Assembly (NCBI RefSeq): GCF_018619435.1 | Contig: NZ_JAHFZF010000041.1 | Span: 1-33,323, forward strand | DNA length: 33,323 bases | Direction: 5' to 3' | Source: Rhodoferax sp. U11-2br | GTDB taxonomy: Bacteria > Pseudomonadota > Gammaproteobacteria > Burkholderiales > Burkholderiaceae_C | Translations under genes and position numbers: made by a program | Shown here: positions 24,862-32,990 of the stretch, piece by piece | Numbering within the stretch: the stretch's first letter is position 1 | Layout of the letters: each line of letters begins with the position of its first letter | Notes under the pieces: generated by a model | Database searches by the model: none | What the model saw: only the letters and a program-made list of their open reading frames with translations | What the model was told of the DNA's origin: nothing

Positions 24862-26682
24862 TCAGTCGGTCAAGGCGTCGGCGCTGTTGAGGTGCACGTT
24901 AAGCACCTGGCCAGCGTCGCGGGTTTCGTGGCGGGCGGCGTTGCCCGCCGCTTTGAAGGGGTCGAGCCCGAGGCGGCGCACGCAGCTGACGAAGTTCTCG
25001 CCCGGTGTGCGTGCGCTGCGGTAGGTGTCGAGCAGGGCCTCGACCACATCAGCCACCTCACTGGCGGCAAACGAGGGGCCAATCACCTTGCCCGGTATGG
25101 CGTCGCCTGACAGGGTGGAGCCATCGGAGCCACCCAGTGACACCTGGTACCACTCACGGCCGTCTTTGTCGACACCCAGCACACCGATGTGGCCGCTGTG
25201 GTGGTGGCCACAGGAGTTGATGCAACCGCTGATGTGCAAGTCGATCTCGCCCAGGTCAAACAACTCGTCGAGGTCCTGGAAGCGTTCGGTGATGGCCTCA
25301 GCAATCGGGATCGAACGTGCATTGGCCAGCGCGCAGAAGTCACCACCCGGGCAGGCAATGATGTCGGTCAGCAGGCCGATGTTGGGCCGGGCCAGGCCCA
25401 GCGCACGTGCGGCTTGCCACAGCGCGGGCAGGTCGCTGGCACGCACCCAGGGCAAGAGCAGGTTTTGTTCATGGCTGACGCGGGCTTCACCGGCGCTGAA
25501 ACGGTCGGCCAGGTCGGCAGCGGCATCCAACTGGTCGGCCGAGGCGTCGCCTGGGGCCAGGCCCATGCGTTTGAACGACAGGGTCACCGCGCGCAAAGCC
25601 GGGTTTTTGTGGGCCTTGACGTTTTGCTGCAACCAGCGCTGGTACTCGGCCTGTTCTTTGGGCGACAGCGTGGCAAGGATCGCGTCGGCGGCAGCGCTTG
25701 TGTCGTCCAGCGTGATGCTTGGCGCTTTGAAGCAGGCGGTGACACGGTCCAGCTCGGCCTGCGGGATGGCGTGTTGGCCACCGTCGTGCGCCAGAATGGC
25801 CTGGTACTCGGCTTCGACCTCGTCAAAATAACGCTGGCCTTCGGCCTTGACCAGAATCTTGATGCGCGCCTTGTACAGGTTGTCGCGGCGGCCAAAACGG
25901 TTGTAGACGCGCACCACGGCTTCGAGGAAGTTGAGGATTTGGTTCCACGGCACAAACTCGCGGATGGTGCGGCCAATGATCGGTGTGCGGCCCATGCCAC
26001 CACCGACCAACACCTTGAAGCCGACTTCGCCCTGGTCGTTGTGGATCAGGTGCAGGCCGACGTCATGCCAGGCGGTAGCGGCGCGGTCTTCCGCTGCGCC
26101 CGAGACGGCAATCTTGAACTTGCGCGGCAGAAAGGCAAATTCGGGGTGCAAGGTGCTCCACTGGCGCATGATTTCGCAGTAGGGGCGTGGGTCGATGTGT
26201 TCGTCGGGCGCAATGCCGGCCAACGCGTCACCGGTGATGTTGCGGATGCAGTTGCCGCTGGTCTGGATGCCGTGCATGTCGACACTGGCCAGCAGCTCCA
26301 TCACGTCGGCACTTTTGTCCAGCGGAATCCAGTTGAACTGCACGTTTTGCCGTGTGGTGAAGTGGCCATAACCCACCGCCAGGCTTTGGGTGCCGAGTTC
26401 GGCCTGTTTGCTCAGCGCGGTGTTCAGCACCTCGGCGTTGGGTTGGTCGTAGTCGCGGGCAATCTTGGCCAACACACGCAGTTGGCGGCTGGCCAGCTCG
26501 CCGTAGGGCACAGCCACGCGCAGCATCGGTGCGTAGCGTTGCACATACCAGCCGTTTTGCAGGCGCAGCGGGCGAAAGTCGTCGTCTTTGAGCTCACCTG
26601 CGAGGTGGCGTTGCAGCTGGTCGCGGTACTGCGCGGCGCGCTGCTGGACGAATTGGCGGTCAAAGTCGGTGTAGTGGTACAT
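24862..26682 (-). CDS. cysI: Sulfite reductase hemoprotein (nitrite/sulfite reductase family)
   Basis: Reduces sulfite to sulfide by six electrons with a coupled siroheme-4Fe4S centre. The 606 residues show the family duplication, the substrate-binding region TTRQNVQFNWIPL and SGNCIRNITGDALAGI, and the cluster ligands C444 and C450 (CPGGDFC) with C487 and C491 (GCINSCGHH). No cysJ is nearby, so electrons probably come from ferredoxin or another donor. It heads the cluster cysI-DUF934-cysH-cysD-cysN. A palindromic repeat lies 18-58 nt upstream of its ATG, inside the probable leader. No strong ribosome site is visible. Confidence 0.94.
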   Translation of the reverse strand: MYHYTDFDRQFVQQRAAQYRDQLQRHLAGELKDDDFRPLRLQNGWYVQRYAPMLRVAVPYGELASRQLRVLAKIARDYDQPNAEVLNTALSKQAELGTQSLAVGYGHFTTRQNVQFNWIPLDKSADVMELLASVDMHGIQTSGNCIRNITGDALAGIAPDEHIDPRPYCEIMRQWSTLHPEFAFLPRKFKIAVSGAAEDRAATAWHDVGLHLIHNDQGEVGFKVLVGGGMGRTPIIGRTIREFVPWNQILNFLEAVVRVYNRFGRRDNLYKARIKILVKAEGQRYFDEVEAEYQAILAHDGGQHAIPQAELDRVTACFKAPSITLDDTSAAADAILATLSPKEQAEYQRWLQQNVKAHKNPALRAVTLSFKRMGLAPGDASADQLDAAADLADRFSAGEARVSHEQNLLLPWVRASDLPALWQAARALGLARPNIGLLTDIIACPGGDFCALANARSIPIAEAITERFQDLDELFDLGEIDLHISGCINSCGHHHSGHIGVLGVDKDGREWYQVSLGGSDGSTLSGDAIPGKVIGPSFAASEVADVVEALLDTYRSARTPGENFVSCVRRLGLDPFKAAGNAARHETRDAGQVLNVHLNSADALTD

Positions 26683-26699
26683 GGTAAGAGTGAAATCCG

Positions 26700-26740
26700 G
26701 CTTGAGCCCTTGTATGGATTGAGCAGTTAGCTATAAATAG
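26700..26740 (+). repeat. Palindromic repeat copy J in the cysI leader
   Basis: Forward copy: GCTTGAGCCCTTG, then GCAGTTAGCTATAAATAG. It lies between the TauE/SafE stop and the cysI start and would be transcribed as a leader hairpin region or act as the end of the permease transcript. The central stem is weak. Confidence 0.75.
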
Positions 26741-26755
26741 ATGAGTTTAAAGGGG

Positions 26756-27547
26756 TCAGATGGTGATCAGCTTGGCACCGGCATACGCCAGCAGCAGCGA
26801 CAACAGGGAGCGGATCAAACGCTCCGGCACCCGCACCATGAAGTGAGAGCCCAGCCAGATACCCGGCAGGGAACCCGCCAGCAGCAGACCAAGCATGCGC
26901 CAGTCTACCGAACCCAGCGAGGCGTGTCCCAGCCCGGCCACCAGCGTGAGCGGCACCGCGTAGGCAATGTCGGCGGCCACAATGCGCGACAGCGGCAACA
27001 TCGGGTACAGCAGCATCAACACGGTGACCCCAATCGCACCGGCGCCCACCGAGGTGAGCGACACCAGCGTGCCAATCAGCGCGCCAAACAGCAGCGGCAG
27101 GCTCCAGTGGCGGGCGGTGGTGGCCTGGGTTTCCTGCCCGGCGCTGATCTTTTGCGGCGCGGTTTTGCCACGCAGCGCTTTGTAGAGTGTGGCAGCGGCA
27201 GTGAGCAACAGGGCCCCACCCAGGGTGGTTGTCATCCAATGCTGCACCTGCGGGTTGGCCGGGCCGATGTTTTTGAGCACCCAGAGGGTGACCAGAGCCG
27301 CCGGGATGCTGCCCGCCGACAGGTGTACCACCACACGCCAGGGCACCAGGCCGGAACGCGCCGTTTTGACTGTGCCGCCCAGCTTGGTGAACGCGGCAAA
27401 CAGCAGGTCGGTGCCCACTGCCATGTAGGGCTTGACACCAAAGGCAAAAATCAGGATCGGCGTCATCAAAGAGCCACCGCCCACCCCGGTCAAACCAACC
27501 ACGGTGCCCACCAAAAAACCCGCCAAAATAAACGCGATGTCGTGCAT
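26756..27547 (-). CDS. TauE/SafE (TSUP) family permease
   Basis: An inner-membrane transporter of 263 residues with about 8 TM helices. It has the two family half-repeats: FLVGTVVGLTGVGGGSLMTPIL at the N terminus and LIGTLVSLTSVGAGAIGVTVL in the middle. TSUP proteins move sulfite, sulfoacetate, taurine-derived anions or sulfur compounds; position directly upstream of cysI on the same strand suggests a role in sulfate/sulfite exchange, but the substrate is inferred. I start at ATG 27547 (MHDIAFILAG); ATG 27583 adds 12 polar residues. Divergent from the esterase gene. Confidence 0.87.
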   Translation of the reverse strand: MHDIAFILAGFLVGTVVGLTGVGGGSLMTPILIFAFGVKPYMAVGTDLLFAAFTKLGGTVKTARSGLVPWRVVVHLSAGSIPAALVTLWVLKNIGPANPQVQHWMTTTLGGALLLTAAATLYKALRGKTAPQKISAGQETQATTARHWSLPLLFGALIGTLVSLTSVGAGAIGVTVLMLLYPMLPLSRIVAADIAYAVPLTLVAGLGHASLGSVDWRMLGLLLAGSLPGIWLGSHFMVRVPERLIRSLLSLLLAYAGAKLITI

Positions 27548-27741
27548 AGGCGCGTACTGTACGGGCGAACCGATATGTATCAAACGACATTGTGGTGATT
27601 TACTTATATGGATATGCGTCTAAAGAGGGTTTGAGCATCACGCTGGCTTTGCCGAATTCTCGCCACGCCAGGCGGCCCATCACCACCTTGCCACTTTGGC
27701 AGGACAATCGCGCCCCATTGCTTTGCTACGCGCTTGATCCC

Positions 27742-28707
27742 ATGCCCCACCACCACCGAAATCCCCGCAGTTTGCTGACCCCCGCCATGCATGGTGTGTT
27801 GGACCGCATGGCCCGTGCCAGCAAGTTGCCCTTGCATGCGTTGAGCCCGGCCCAGGCGCGTCTGGCGTATGAAGTGGGTGCCAATGTGTTGGAGATCAGC
27901 CCGGTCAAGCTGCCCCGTGTGGAGAGCTTCACGGTGCCTACGCGTGATGGGTATGACCTGCCCGTGCGTTTGTACGCGCCCGCTCAGGCGGAAGGCGCGC
28001 CGCTGCCGGTGCTGGTGTTTTTTCATGGGGGTGGTTTTGTGGTGGGCAGCATCGCCACCCACGACAGCCTGTGCCGCAGCTTGAGCCATTTGGCGCAGTG
28101 TGCGGTGTTGTCAGTGGGGTACCGGTTGGCACCTGAGTTTCTTTTTCCGGTGGCCTTTGACGACGCCTGGGACGCGGTGCAATGGGTGTTTCAGCGGGGT
28201 GCGGAAGTTGGCCTGGACAGCCGGCGCATCGCTGTGGGGGGCGACAGTGCCGGTGGCACGCTGGCGGCGGTGTGTGCGCTGCAGGCGCGGGATGTTGGCT
28301 TGCCGCTGGCCTTGCAGTTGCTGATTTACCCGGGCTGTTCGGCGCGGCAGGAGATGCCTTCACACAAGACTTTTGGGCAGGGTTTTCTGCTGGAGAAGGC
28401 CCACATCGACTATTTTTCCGAGCTGTTCCTGCGCAGCGAGGCCGACCGCGACGATTGGCGTTTTGCGCCGCTGCTGGCCGACGACGTGGCAGGTGTGGCG
28501 CCAGCCTGGTTTTGTCTGGCCGAATGTGATCCGCTGGTGGATGAGGGCCTGCTCTACGCCGACCGCCTGCGTGCCGCCGGTGTGGCGGTGGACCTGGAGC
28601 TGTACCGCGGTGTGGTGCACGAGTTCATGAAAATGGGGCGCTCCATTCCCGAGGCACGCCAAGCCCATCAAGCGGCCGCACGGGCGCTCAAACAGGTCTT
28701 TGGCTGA
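27742..28707 (+). CDS. Alpha/beta hydrolase, HSL-type esterase/lipase
   Basis: A 321-residue esterase of the hormone-sensitive-lipase (family IV) group. Oxyanion-hole motif FFHGGGFVVGS, nucleophile elbow GGDSAGGTLA with the catalytic Ser, Asp in AECDPLVDEG and His in VVHEFMKMG give a complete triad. No signal peptide, so probably cytoplasmic and acting on short-chain esters. The frame is open to 27592, but the conserved part needs only the ATG at 27742; the upstream 50 codons look non-coding and include the promoter region shared with the divergent permease. No obvious operon partner. Confidence 0.9.
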   Translation: MPHHHRNPRSLLTPAMHGVLDRMARASKLPLHALSPAQARLAYEVGANVLEISPVKLPRVESFTVPTRDGYDLPVRLYAPAQAEGAPLPVLVFFHGGGFVVGSIATHDSLCRSLSHLAQCAVLSVGYRLAPEFLFPVAFDDAWDAVQWVFQRGAEVGLDSRRIAVGGDSAGGTLAAVCALQARDVGLPLALQLLIYPGCSARQEMPSHKTFGQGFLLEKAHIDYFSELFLRSEADRDDWRFAPLLADDVAGVAPAWFCLAECDPLVDEGLLYADRLRAAGVAVDLELYRGVVHEFMKMGRSIPEARQAHQAAARALKQVFG

Positions 28708-28745
28708 AAGCTTGGCCACCACAGGCCCCAAGCAGGCCAGTCGGG

Positions 28746-28916
28746 TTATTTTTGCTTGGATGCGGGCAAGGGCACAGCCAAGGCGGCAAAAAACGCCACC
28801 AGATCCAGCAAGTGCCAGATGTTTGGCAAGTGGTGTGAGGCCACGTAGGCGCCGACCAGGCTGAGAAGCACCGTGGCCAGGAAAAACCGTGGGACGATTT
28901 GATTGTTGTTTGCCAT
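28746..28916 (-). CDS. Small two-helix membrane protein, unknown function
   Basis: A 56-residue protein with two hydrophobic stretches (RFFLATVLLSLVGAYVA and LLDLVAFFAALAVPL) and a basic C terminus (ASKQK). The start at 28916 is well supported: AAAGGA sits 8 nt upstream on the minus strand. A longer frame to 28994 lacks such a site. It is downstream of the metal ATPase on the same strand, separated by 167 nt and a hairpin, so co-transcription is uncertain. Not recognised. Confidence 0.65.
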   Translation of the reverse strand: MANNNQIVPRFFLATVLLSLVGAYVASHHLPNIWHLLDLVAFFAALAVPLPASKQK

Positions 28917-29054
28917 TGTGTGTCCTTTGAAAGCGATGTTCCCGAGATCAGACCTCATGACTTGTGGGTCACAGTGCGATCTGTCCACCATCAAGTTTCA
29001 TTTTGACATTTGATCTCTCTGGTGAACAAATGCTGAGGCAGGAGTTTACTGCTT

Positions 29055-29073
29055 GGCCACCGGTTTTGTGGCC
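29055..29073 (-). terminator. Hairpin after the metal ATPase gene (weak)
   Basis: GGCCAC (29055-29060) pairs with GTGGCC (29068-29073), 11 nt past the ATPase stop. There is no T-run, so it is only a possible terminator. Confidence 0.3.
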
Positions 29074-29083
29074 GCTGAGCGCC

Positions 29084-31369
29084 TCACTTGCGCAACAGTC
29101 GCAACCCGTTGCCCACCACCAGCAGGCTGGCACCCACATCGGCAAACACCGCCATCCACATGCTGCCGTTGCCGCTCAGCGTCAGCACCAGAAACACCAG
29201 CTTGATGCCCAGCGCCAGCACGATGTTCTGCACCAGCAGGCTGTGGGTGTCGCGCGACAGGCGCACAAAACGCGGCAGTTTGCGCAGGTCGTCGTCCATC
29301 AGGGCCACGTCGGCGGTTTCGATCGCGGTGCCGGTGCCCGCCGCACCCATGGCAAAACCAATGTCGGCGCGTGCCAGCGCCGGGGCGTCGTTGATGCCGT
29401 CCCCCACCATGCCGACCAGACCTCCCTGGCCGATCAGTTGTTCAATGGCCTGGCGTTTGTCCTCGGGCAGCAGGTCACCGCGCGCCTCGGTGATGCCAGC
29501 CTGCGCTGCAATGGCCCGTGCGGTGTGGGCGTTGTCACCGGTCAGCATCAGGGTTTGGATGCCCAGCGCATGCAACTCAGCTATGGCCTCGCGGCTGCTG
29601 TCCTTGAGGCTGTCGGCCACCGCAAACAGGCCATGCACCTGCTGCTCATCGGTGAGCAGGATGACGGTTTTACCCTGTTCTTCCAGGACCGACAGCCGGG
29701 CCTCCAGCGCGTCAGAGCAGCGCCCCTGTTCGTGGATCAGGCGGTGGTTGCCCAGGTGGTACAGCTTGCCGTTGATGACACCTTGGGTGCCGCGTCCTGG
29801 CAGGGCTTCGAAGTGGCTCACCTCGCGCAAGGCCACGCCGTCTCTCTGCGCCGCCTCCCACAAGGCGCGTGACACCGGGTGATCAGAGCGTTGGGCCAGG
29901 CTGGCGGCCAGGCTGCGCACATGGGTCTCGTCATACCCGTTGAGCACCACAAAATCGGTCTGTATTGGCTTGCCATGGGTGAGGGTGCCGGTTTTGTCGA
30001 GCGCCAGCCAGCGCAGCTTGCGGCCCTGTTCCAGGTACACCCCGCCTTTGACCAGGATGCCCTTGCGCGCCGCTGCTGCCAGACCACTGACGATGGTCAC
30101 CGGGGTGGAGATCACCAACGCGCACGGGCAAGCGATCACCAGCAAGACCAGCGCCTTGTAGACCCAGTCCAGCCAGTCTGCCCCGCTCAGCAAAGGCGGC
30201 AAGACGGCCACCAGCAGCGCCAAAGCAAACACCACCGGGGTGTAGATGCGGGCAAACTGGTCCACAAAACGCTGGGTCGGCGCCCGGGCACCTTGGGCGG
30301 CTTCCACCGCATGGATGATGCGGGCCAAGGTGCTGTCTTTGGCCGCGGCGGTCACGCTGTAGTCAAACGAACCCGAGGTGTTGAGGGTGCCGGCAAAAAC
30401 CTCGTCCCCCACCGTTTTGTCCACCGGTAGGCTTTCGCCGGTGATCGCTGCCTGGTCGATGCTGGAGCGCCCGCTGAGGATGCGCCCGTCCAGTGCAATG
30501 TGTTCACCGGGTTTGATGCGTACCTGGGCACCCATCGGCACCAACTTGGCAGCCACCTCCAGCCAGGAACCGTCGGGCTGTTTCACGGTGGCGCGCTCAG
30601 GCGTGAGCTGCATCAGGCCCCGGATGGCGTGGCGTGCCCGGTCCAGTGATTTGGCTTCAATCAGCTCGGCGACGGTGAACAGCACCATCACCATCGCGGC
30701 CTCAGGCCATTGGCCAATCAGCAGCGCGCCGGTGACCGCGATGCTCATCAGGGCGTTGATGTTGAGGTTGCCATTGCGCACCGCAATCCAGCCCTTCTTG
30801 TACGTGCTGAGGCCACTGGCCAGCACCGCCACCAGGGCCAGCGTCGCCACCAGCCAGGTGGGGGCGCCTGCCCAATGCAGGGCTTCGGAGCCCAAAGCGG
30901 CCAAGCCACCCAGGGCCAGCGGCCACCAGGGTTTACTCGGCTCTGCTGCGGGTTCCTCCTGCGCTGTTGCGTTACTGGCCAGCTCGGGTGTGAAGCCCAG
31001 GGAGCGCACCGCGTCCAGAATGGGTTCGATGGCTGAAGGTGCGTGGGTGACGGTCAAGACACGCTGCATCAGGTTGAAGTCCAACTGGACGACCCCGGTC
31101 ATGGCGCCAAGTTTTTTTTGCAGCAGGGCTTCTTCGGTGGGGCAGTCCATTTGCAGGATACGGATGGGCGTTTGCACCAGTTGGCCATCGGCCACTGTCT
31201 GGCTGGCGGCAACCGGTATCAACGGTGCTTGGCTGGCGTGCGCAGCACCACAACAGGCCCCGCCGCTGCCGCATCCATGGTCATTGGATTCGCCATGGTG
31301 ATGATGGCCATGCTCGTGATCGTGACCATGTTTGTGGTCGTGTGAATGGGGTGTGTCCAGCGGCGGCAT
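29084..31369 (-). CDS. Zn/Cd/Pb-exporting P1B-type ATPase (CadA/ZntA/PbrA-like)
   Basis: An inner-membrane heavy-metal efflux pump of about 761 residues. The N terminus is a His-rich metal-binding tail (HSHDHKHGHDHEHGHHHHGE) plus GCGSGGACCGAAH; then an HMA-like domain with MDCPTEE in place of the usual CxxC. The core has the transmembrane CPC metal site (C414-C416), DKTGTLT with phosphorylated D458, SDHPVSRAL, MLTGDN and GDGINDAPALA. CPC plus the His/DCPTEE head points to Zn2+, Cd2+ or Pb2+, not Cu+. It is divergent from a CadR/PbrR-type regulator with a MerR-type promoter between them. I use ATG 31369; a TTG at 31381 with AGGA 8 nt upstream is an alternative, but would sit almost on the predicted transcript start. 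Confidence 0.92.
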   Translation of the reverse strand: MPPLDTPHSHDHKHGHDHEHGHHHHGESNDHGCGSGGACCGAAHASQAPLIPVAASQTVADGQLVQTPIRILQMDCPTEEALLQKKLGAMTGVVQLDFNLMQRVLTVTHAPSAIEPILDAVRSLGFTPELASNATAQEEPAAEPSKPWWPLALGGLAALGSEALHWAGAPTWLVATLALVAVLASGLSTYKKGWIAVRNGNLNINALMSIAVTGALLIGQWPEAAMVMVLFTVAELIEAKSLDRARHAIRGLMQLTPERATVKQPDGSWLEVAAKLVPMGAQVRIKPGEHIALDGRILSGRSSIDQAAITGESLPVDKTVGDEVFAGTLNTSGSFDYSVTAAAKDSTLARIIHAVEAAQGARAPTQRFVDQFARIYTPVVFALALLVAVLPPLLSGADWLDWVYKALVLLVIACPCALVISTPVTIVSGLAAAARKGILVKGGVYLEQGRKLRWLALDKTGTLTHGKPIQTDFVVLNGYDETHVRSLAASLAQRSDHPVSRALWEAAQRDGVALREVSHFEALPGRGTQGVINGKLYHLGNHRLIHEQGRCSDALEARLSVLEEQGKTVILLTDEQQVHGLFAVADSLKDSSREAIAELHALGIQTLMLTGDNAHTARAIAAQAGITEARGDLLPEDKRQAIEQLIGQGGLVGMVGDGINDAPALARADIGFAMGAAGTGTAIETADVALMDDDLRKLPRFVRLSRDTHSLLVQNIVLALGIKLVFLVLTLSGNGSMWMAVFADVGASLLVVGNGLRLLRK

Positions 31370-31393
31370 ACAGGCTTTCAAGAGTGTTGTCCT

Positions 31394-31426
31394 GTATTAG
31401 GCAAGCTGAAGTTACTATAGAGTCAA
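31394..31426 (-). promoter_or_regulatory. MerR-type promoter/operator of the metal ATPase
   Basis: On the minus strand TTGACT (31426-31421) and CTAATA (31400-31395) are 20 nt apart, the long spacing typical of MerR-controlled promoters. The spacer contains an imperfect dyad, CTATAGT-A-ACTTCAG (31406-31420), as expected for a regulator that untwists the promoter. TTGACTCTATAGT resembles known pbr/cad promoters. Confidence 0.75.
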
Positions 31427-31448
31427 GTGGTTTTTAGGAGTGCCCATT

Positions 31449-31880
31449 TTGAAAATAGGTGAATTGGCGCAGGTGGCGCAATGTTCGGTCGAGACCGTGC
31501 GTTATTACGAGAAAGAAGGGCTGTTGCCCGAGCCAGGCCGCACCTCGGGCAACTTCCGGGTGTACGGGCCACAGCATCTGGAGCGCCTGCGTTTTATCCG
31601 CAACTGCCGTGCCCTGAGCATGAGCCACGAGGAAATCCACGCCTTGCTGAGCCTGGTGGACCACCCGGCGCAAGACTGTGGTGCGGTCAACGCGGTGTTT
31701 GACGAGCACATGGCCCATGTGGATGAGCGCATCCGTGAACTCTGCCAGCTCAAGCAACAACTCACCGATTTGCGCCAGCGCTGCCAGAGTGAACAGGCGG
31801 TGGCGAGTTGCGGCATCCTGCACGGCTTGGCGGCCATGGAAACCGAGCCAAAATCAGAGCGGCACACCCATTTGGGATAA
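31449..31880 (+). CDS. MerR-family heavy-metal regulator (CadR/PbrR-like)
   Basis: A 143-residue activator-repressor. The N-terminal winged helix is MKIGELAQVAQCSVETVRYYEKEGLL, with SGNFRVY, then a dimerisation helix. Metal-ligand cysteines C77 (QDCGAV), C112 and C121 fit the CadR/PbrR pattern (C77, C112, C119) and indicate Cd2+/Pb2+/Zn2+ sensing. The start decision: AGGAG at 31436-31440 is 8 nt from a TTG at 31449, whereas the GTG at 31440 overlaps that ribosome site; the TTG start also gives the usual MKIGELA beginning and the CadR cysteine numbering. It should control the divergent ATPase and itself. Confidence 0.9.
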   Translation: MKIGELAQVAQCSVETVRYYEKEGLLPEPGRTSGNFRVYGPQHLERLRFIRNCRALSMSHEEIHALLSLVDHPAQDCGAVNAVFDEHMAHVDERIRELCQLKQQLTDLRQRCQSEQAVASCGILHGLAAMETEPKSERHTHLG

Positions 31881-31966
31881 GGCCCGCAGCCGGTTTTAAC
31901 AAACCGATGAACCATCCGCTGGCCAAGTGTTTTCACCCCTTTTATCACCCATCAACAGGAGTATTT

Positions 31967-32398
31967 GTGGCAATTGTTTGGTCTGAGTCCCTCGCCTCCC
32001 TGGATTGGCAGGAACTGGAAAACCTGTACCGCGTGGCGCCACTGGGCAATAAAAACGCCAGGGATCTGGAAACCGTTTTTACCAACAGCCGTTACCACTG
32101 CTTCGCGCATGAAGGCGGCAAGCTGGTGGCGGCCGGGCGGGCCTTGGCCGACGGTGTGGACACCAGCTACATCTGCGATGTGGCACTGTTGCCCTCGCAC
32201 CAGGGTTTGGGCCTGGGCAAAGAGGTGGTCCAGCGCCTGATGAAGCTCTCAGCTGGCCACAAGAAGATCCTGCTGTACGCGGTGCCCGGCAAAGAGGGTT
32301 TTTATCAAAAATTCGGATTTCTTCGTATGCGCACCGCCATGGCGGTGTTTGAGAACCCGGCGCAGGCAATAGAGCGCGGGCATGTGTTTCCTGACTGA
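31967..32398 (+). CDS. GNAT-family N-acetyltransferase
   Basis: A 143-residue GNAT. Acetyl-CoA loop motif A is VALLPSHQGLGLGKEVVQRL, followed by KKILLYAVPGKEGFYQKFGF, typical of the small one-domain GNATs. Substrate unknown. GTG at 31967 is preferred because AGGAG (31957-31961) lies 5 nt upstream and the conserved part starts there (IVWSESLASLDWQELENLY); the ATG at 31907 adds 20 unmatched residues. It follows the regulator by about 86 nt and precedes the ClbS-like gene by 9 nt, so the latter two probably share a transcript. Confidence 0.85.
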   Translation: MAIVWSESLASLDWQELENLYRVAPLGNKNARDLETVFTNSRYHCFAHEGGKLVAAGRALADGVDTSYICDVALLPSHQGLGLGKEVVQRLMKLSAGHKKILLYAVPGKEGFYQKFGFLRMRTAMAVFENPAQAIERGHVFPD

Positions 32399-32407
32399 CG
32401 GTTTGCC

Positions 32408-32926
32408 ATGCCTTTGCCCACCAGCCAAGAAGAACTCCTGAGCCGTTTTGACACGGCGTACAACAAGCTGCGCGAAGAGATCACCCGCGTGCCCGATGCG
32501 CTGAGCCGCGTGCCGCAACTCGAAGGCGGGATGTGCCTGTGTGACCTGATGGCCTACCAGATTGGCTGGGGTCGGCTTGTGTTGCAGTGGGAGGCGCAGG
32601 AGCAGGCGGGCCAACCGGTCGAGATGCCCGCGCCCGGTTTTAAATGGAACCAGTTAGGGGCTCTGGCCCAGTCCTTTTATCTGCGCTCGCGGGATGATTC
32701 TGCGGCGCAGTTGTTGGCGCAATTCGATGCCTTGGCATCGGACTTGCGTGCCTTCATCGCTGCCAGCAGTGACACTTTTTTGTTCGGTGTCGGGCAACGC
32801 CAGTGGGCGGGTGCCAAGTGGCCGGTGGTGAAATGGCTGCAGGTCAACACCATCGCCCCCTATGACAGCGCCCGTGCCAAGCTCAGAAAGTGGCAAAAAA
32901 CACGGCTGGCAACACCCACCCCGTGA
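32408..32926 (+). CDS. ClbS/DfsB family four-helix protein
   Basis: A 172-residue protein matching ClbS/DfsB: a helical N terminus (QEELLSRFDTAYNKLREEI), CLCDLMAYQIGWGRLVLQW, then FKWNQLGALAQSFY and a C-terminal KWLQVNTIAPYDSARAKLRKW. In E. coli pks islands ClbS hydrolyses colibactin for self-protection, but most homologues, like this one, lie away from such clusters and have no known substrate. No toxin biosynthesis genes are in view. It is 9 nt behind the GNAT gene. Confidence 0.85.
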   Translation: MPLPTSQEELLSRFDTAYNKLREEITRVPDALSRVPQLEGGMCLCDLMAYQIGWGRLVLQWEAQEQAGQPVEMPAPGFKWNQLGALAQSFYLRSRDDSAAQLLAQFDALASDLRAFIAASSDTFLFGVGQRQWAGAKWPVVKWLQVNTIAPYDSARAKLRKWQKTRLATPTP

Positions 32927-32933
32927 CCAGACA

Positions 32934-32967
32934 CCGGTGCTTTGGGCACCGGGCCAAAGGCTTTTTT
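32934..32967 (+). terminator. Probable Rho-independent terminator after the ClbS-like gene
   Basis: CCGGTGC (32934-32940) pairs perfectly with GCACCGG (32946-32952), loop TTTGG; GCCAAAGGC and a run of six T follow (32962-32967). The T-run is 9 bases from the main stem, so efficiency is uncertain. Confidence 0.5.
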
Positions 32968-32990
32968 CTCAATCTTCTTTTTGTTTTGCC

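Noticed and set aside
25189..26730. Plus-strand ORF of 513 aa opposite cysI
   Set aside because: The minus-strand frame has all siroheme/4Fe-4S ligands; this frame is its antisense shadow.
26727..27590. Alternative minus-strand frame over the TauE/SafE gene (287 aa)
   Set aside because: The frame 26756-27547 shows the TSUP half-repeats and hydrophobic pattern; this one is Gly/His/Ala-rich noise.
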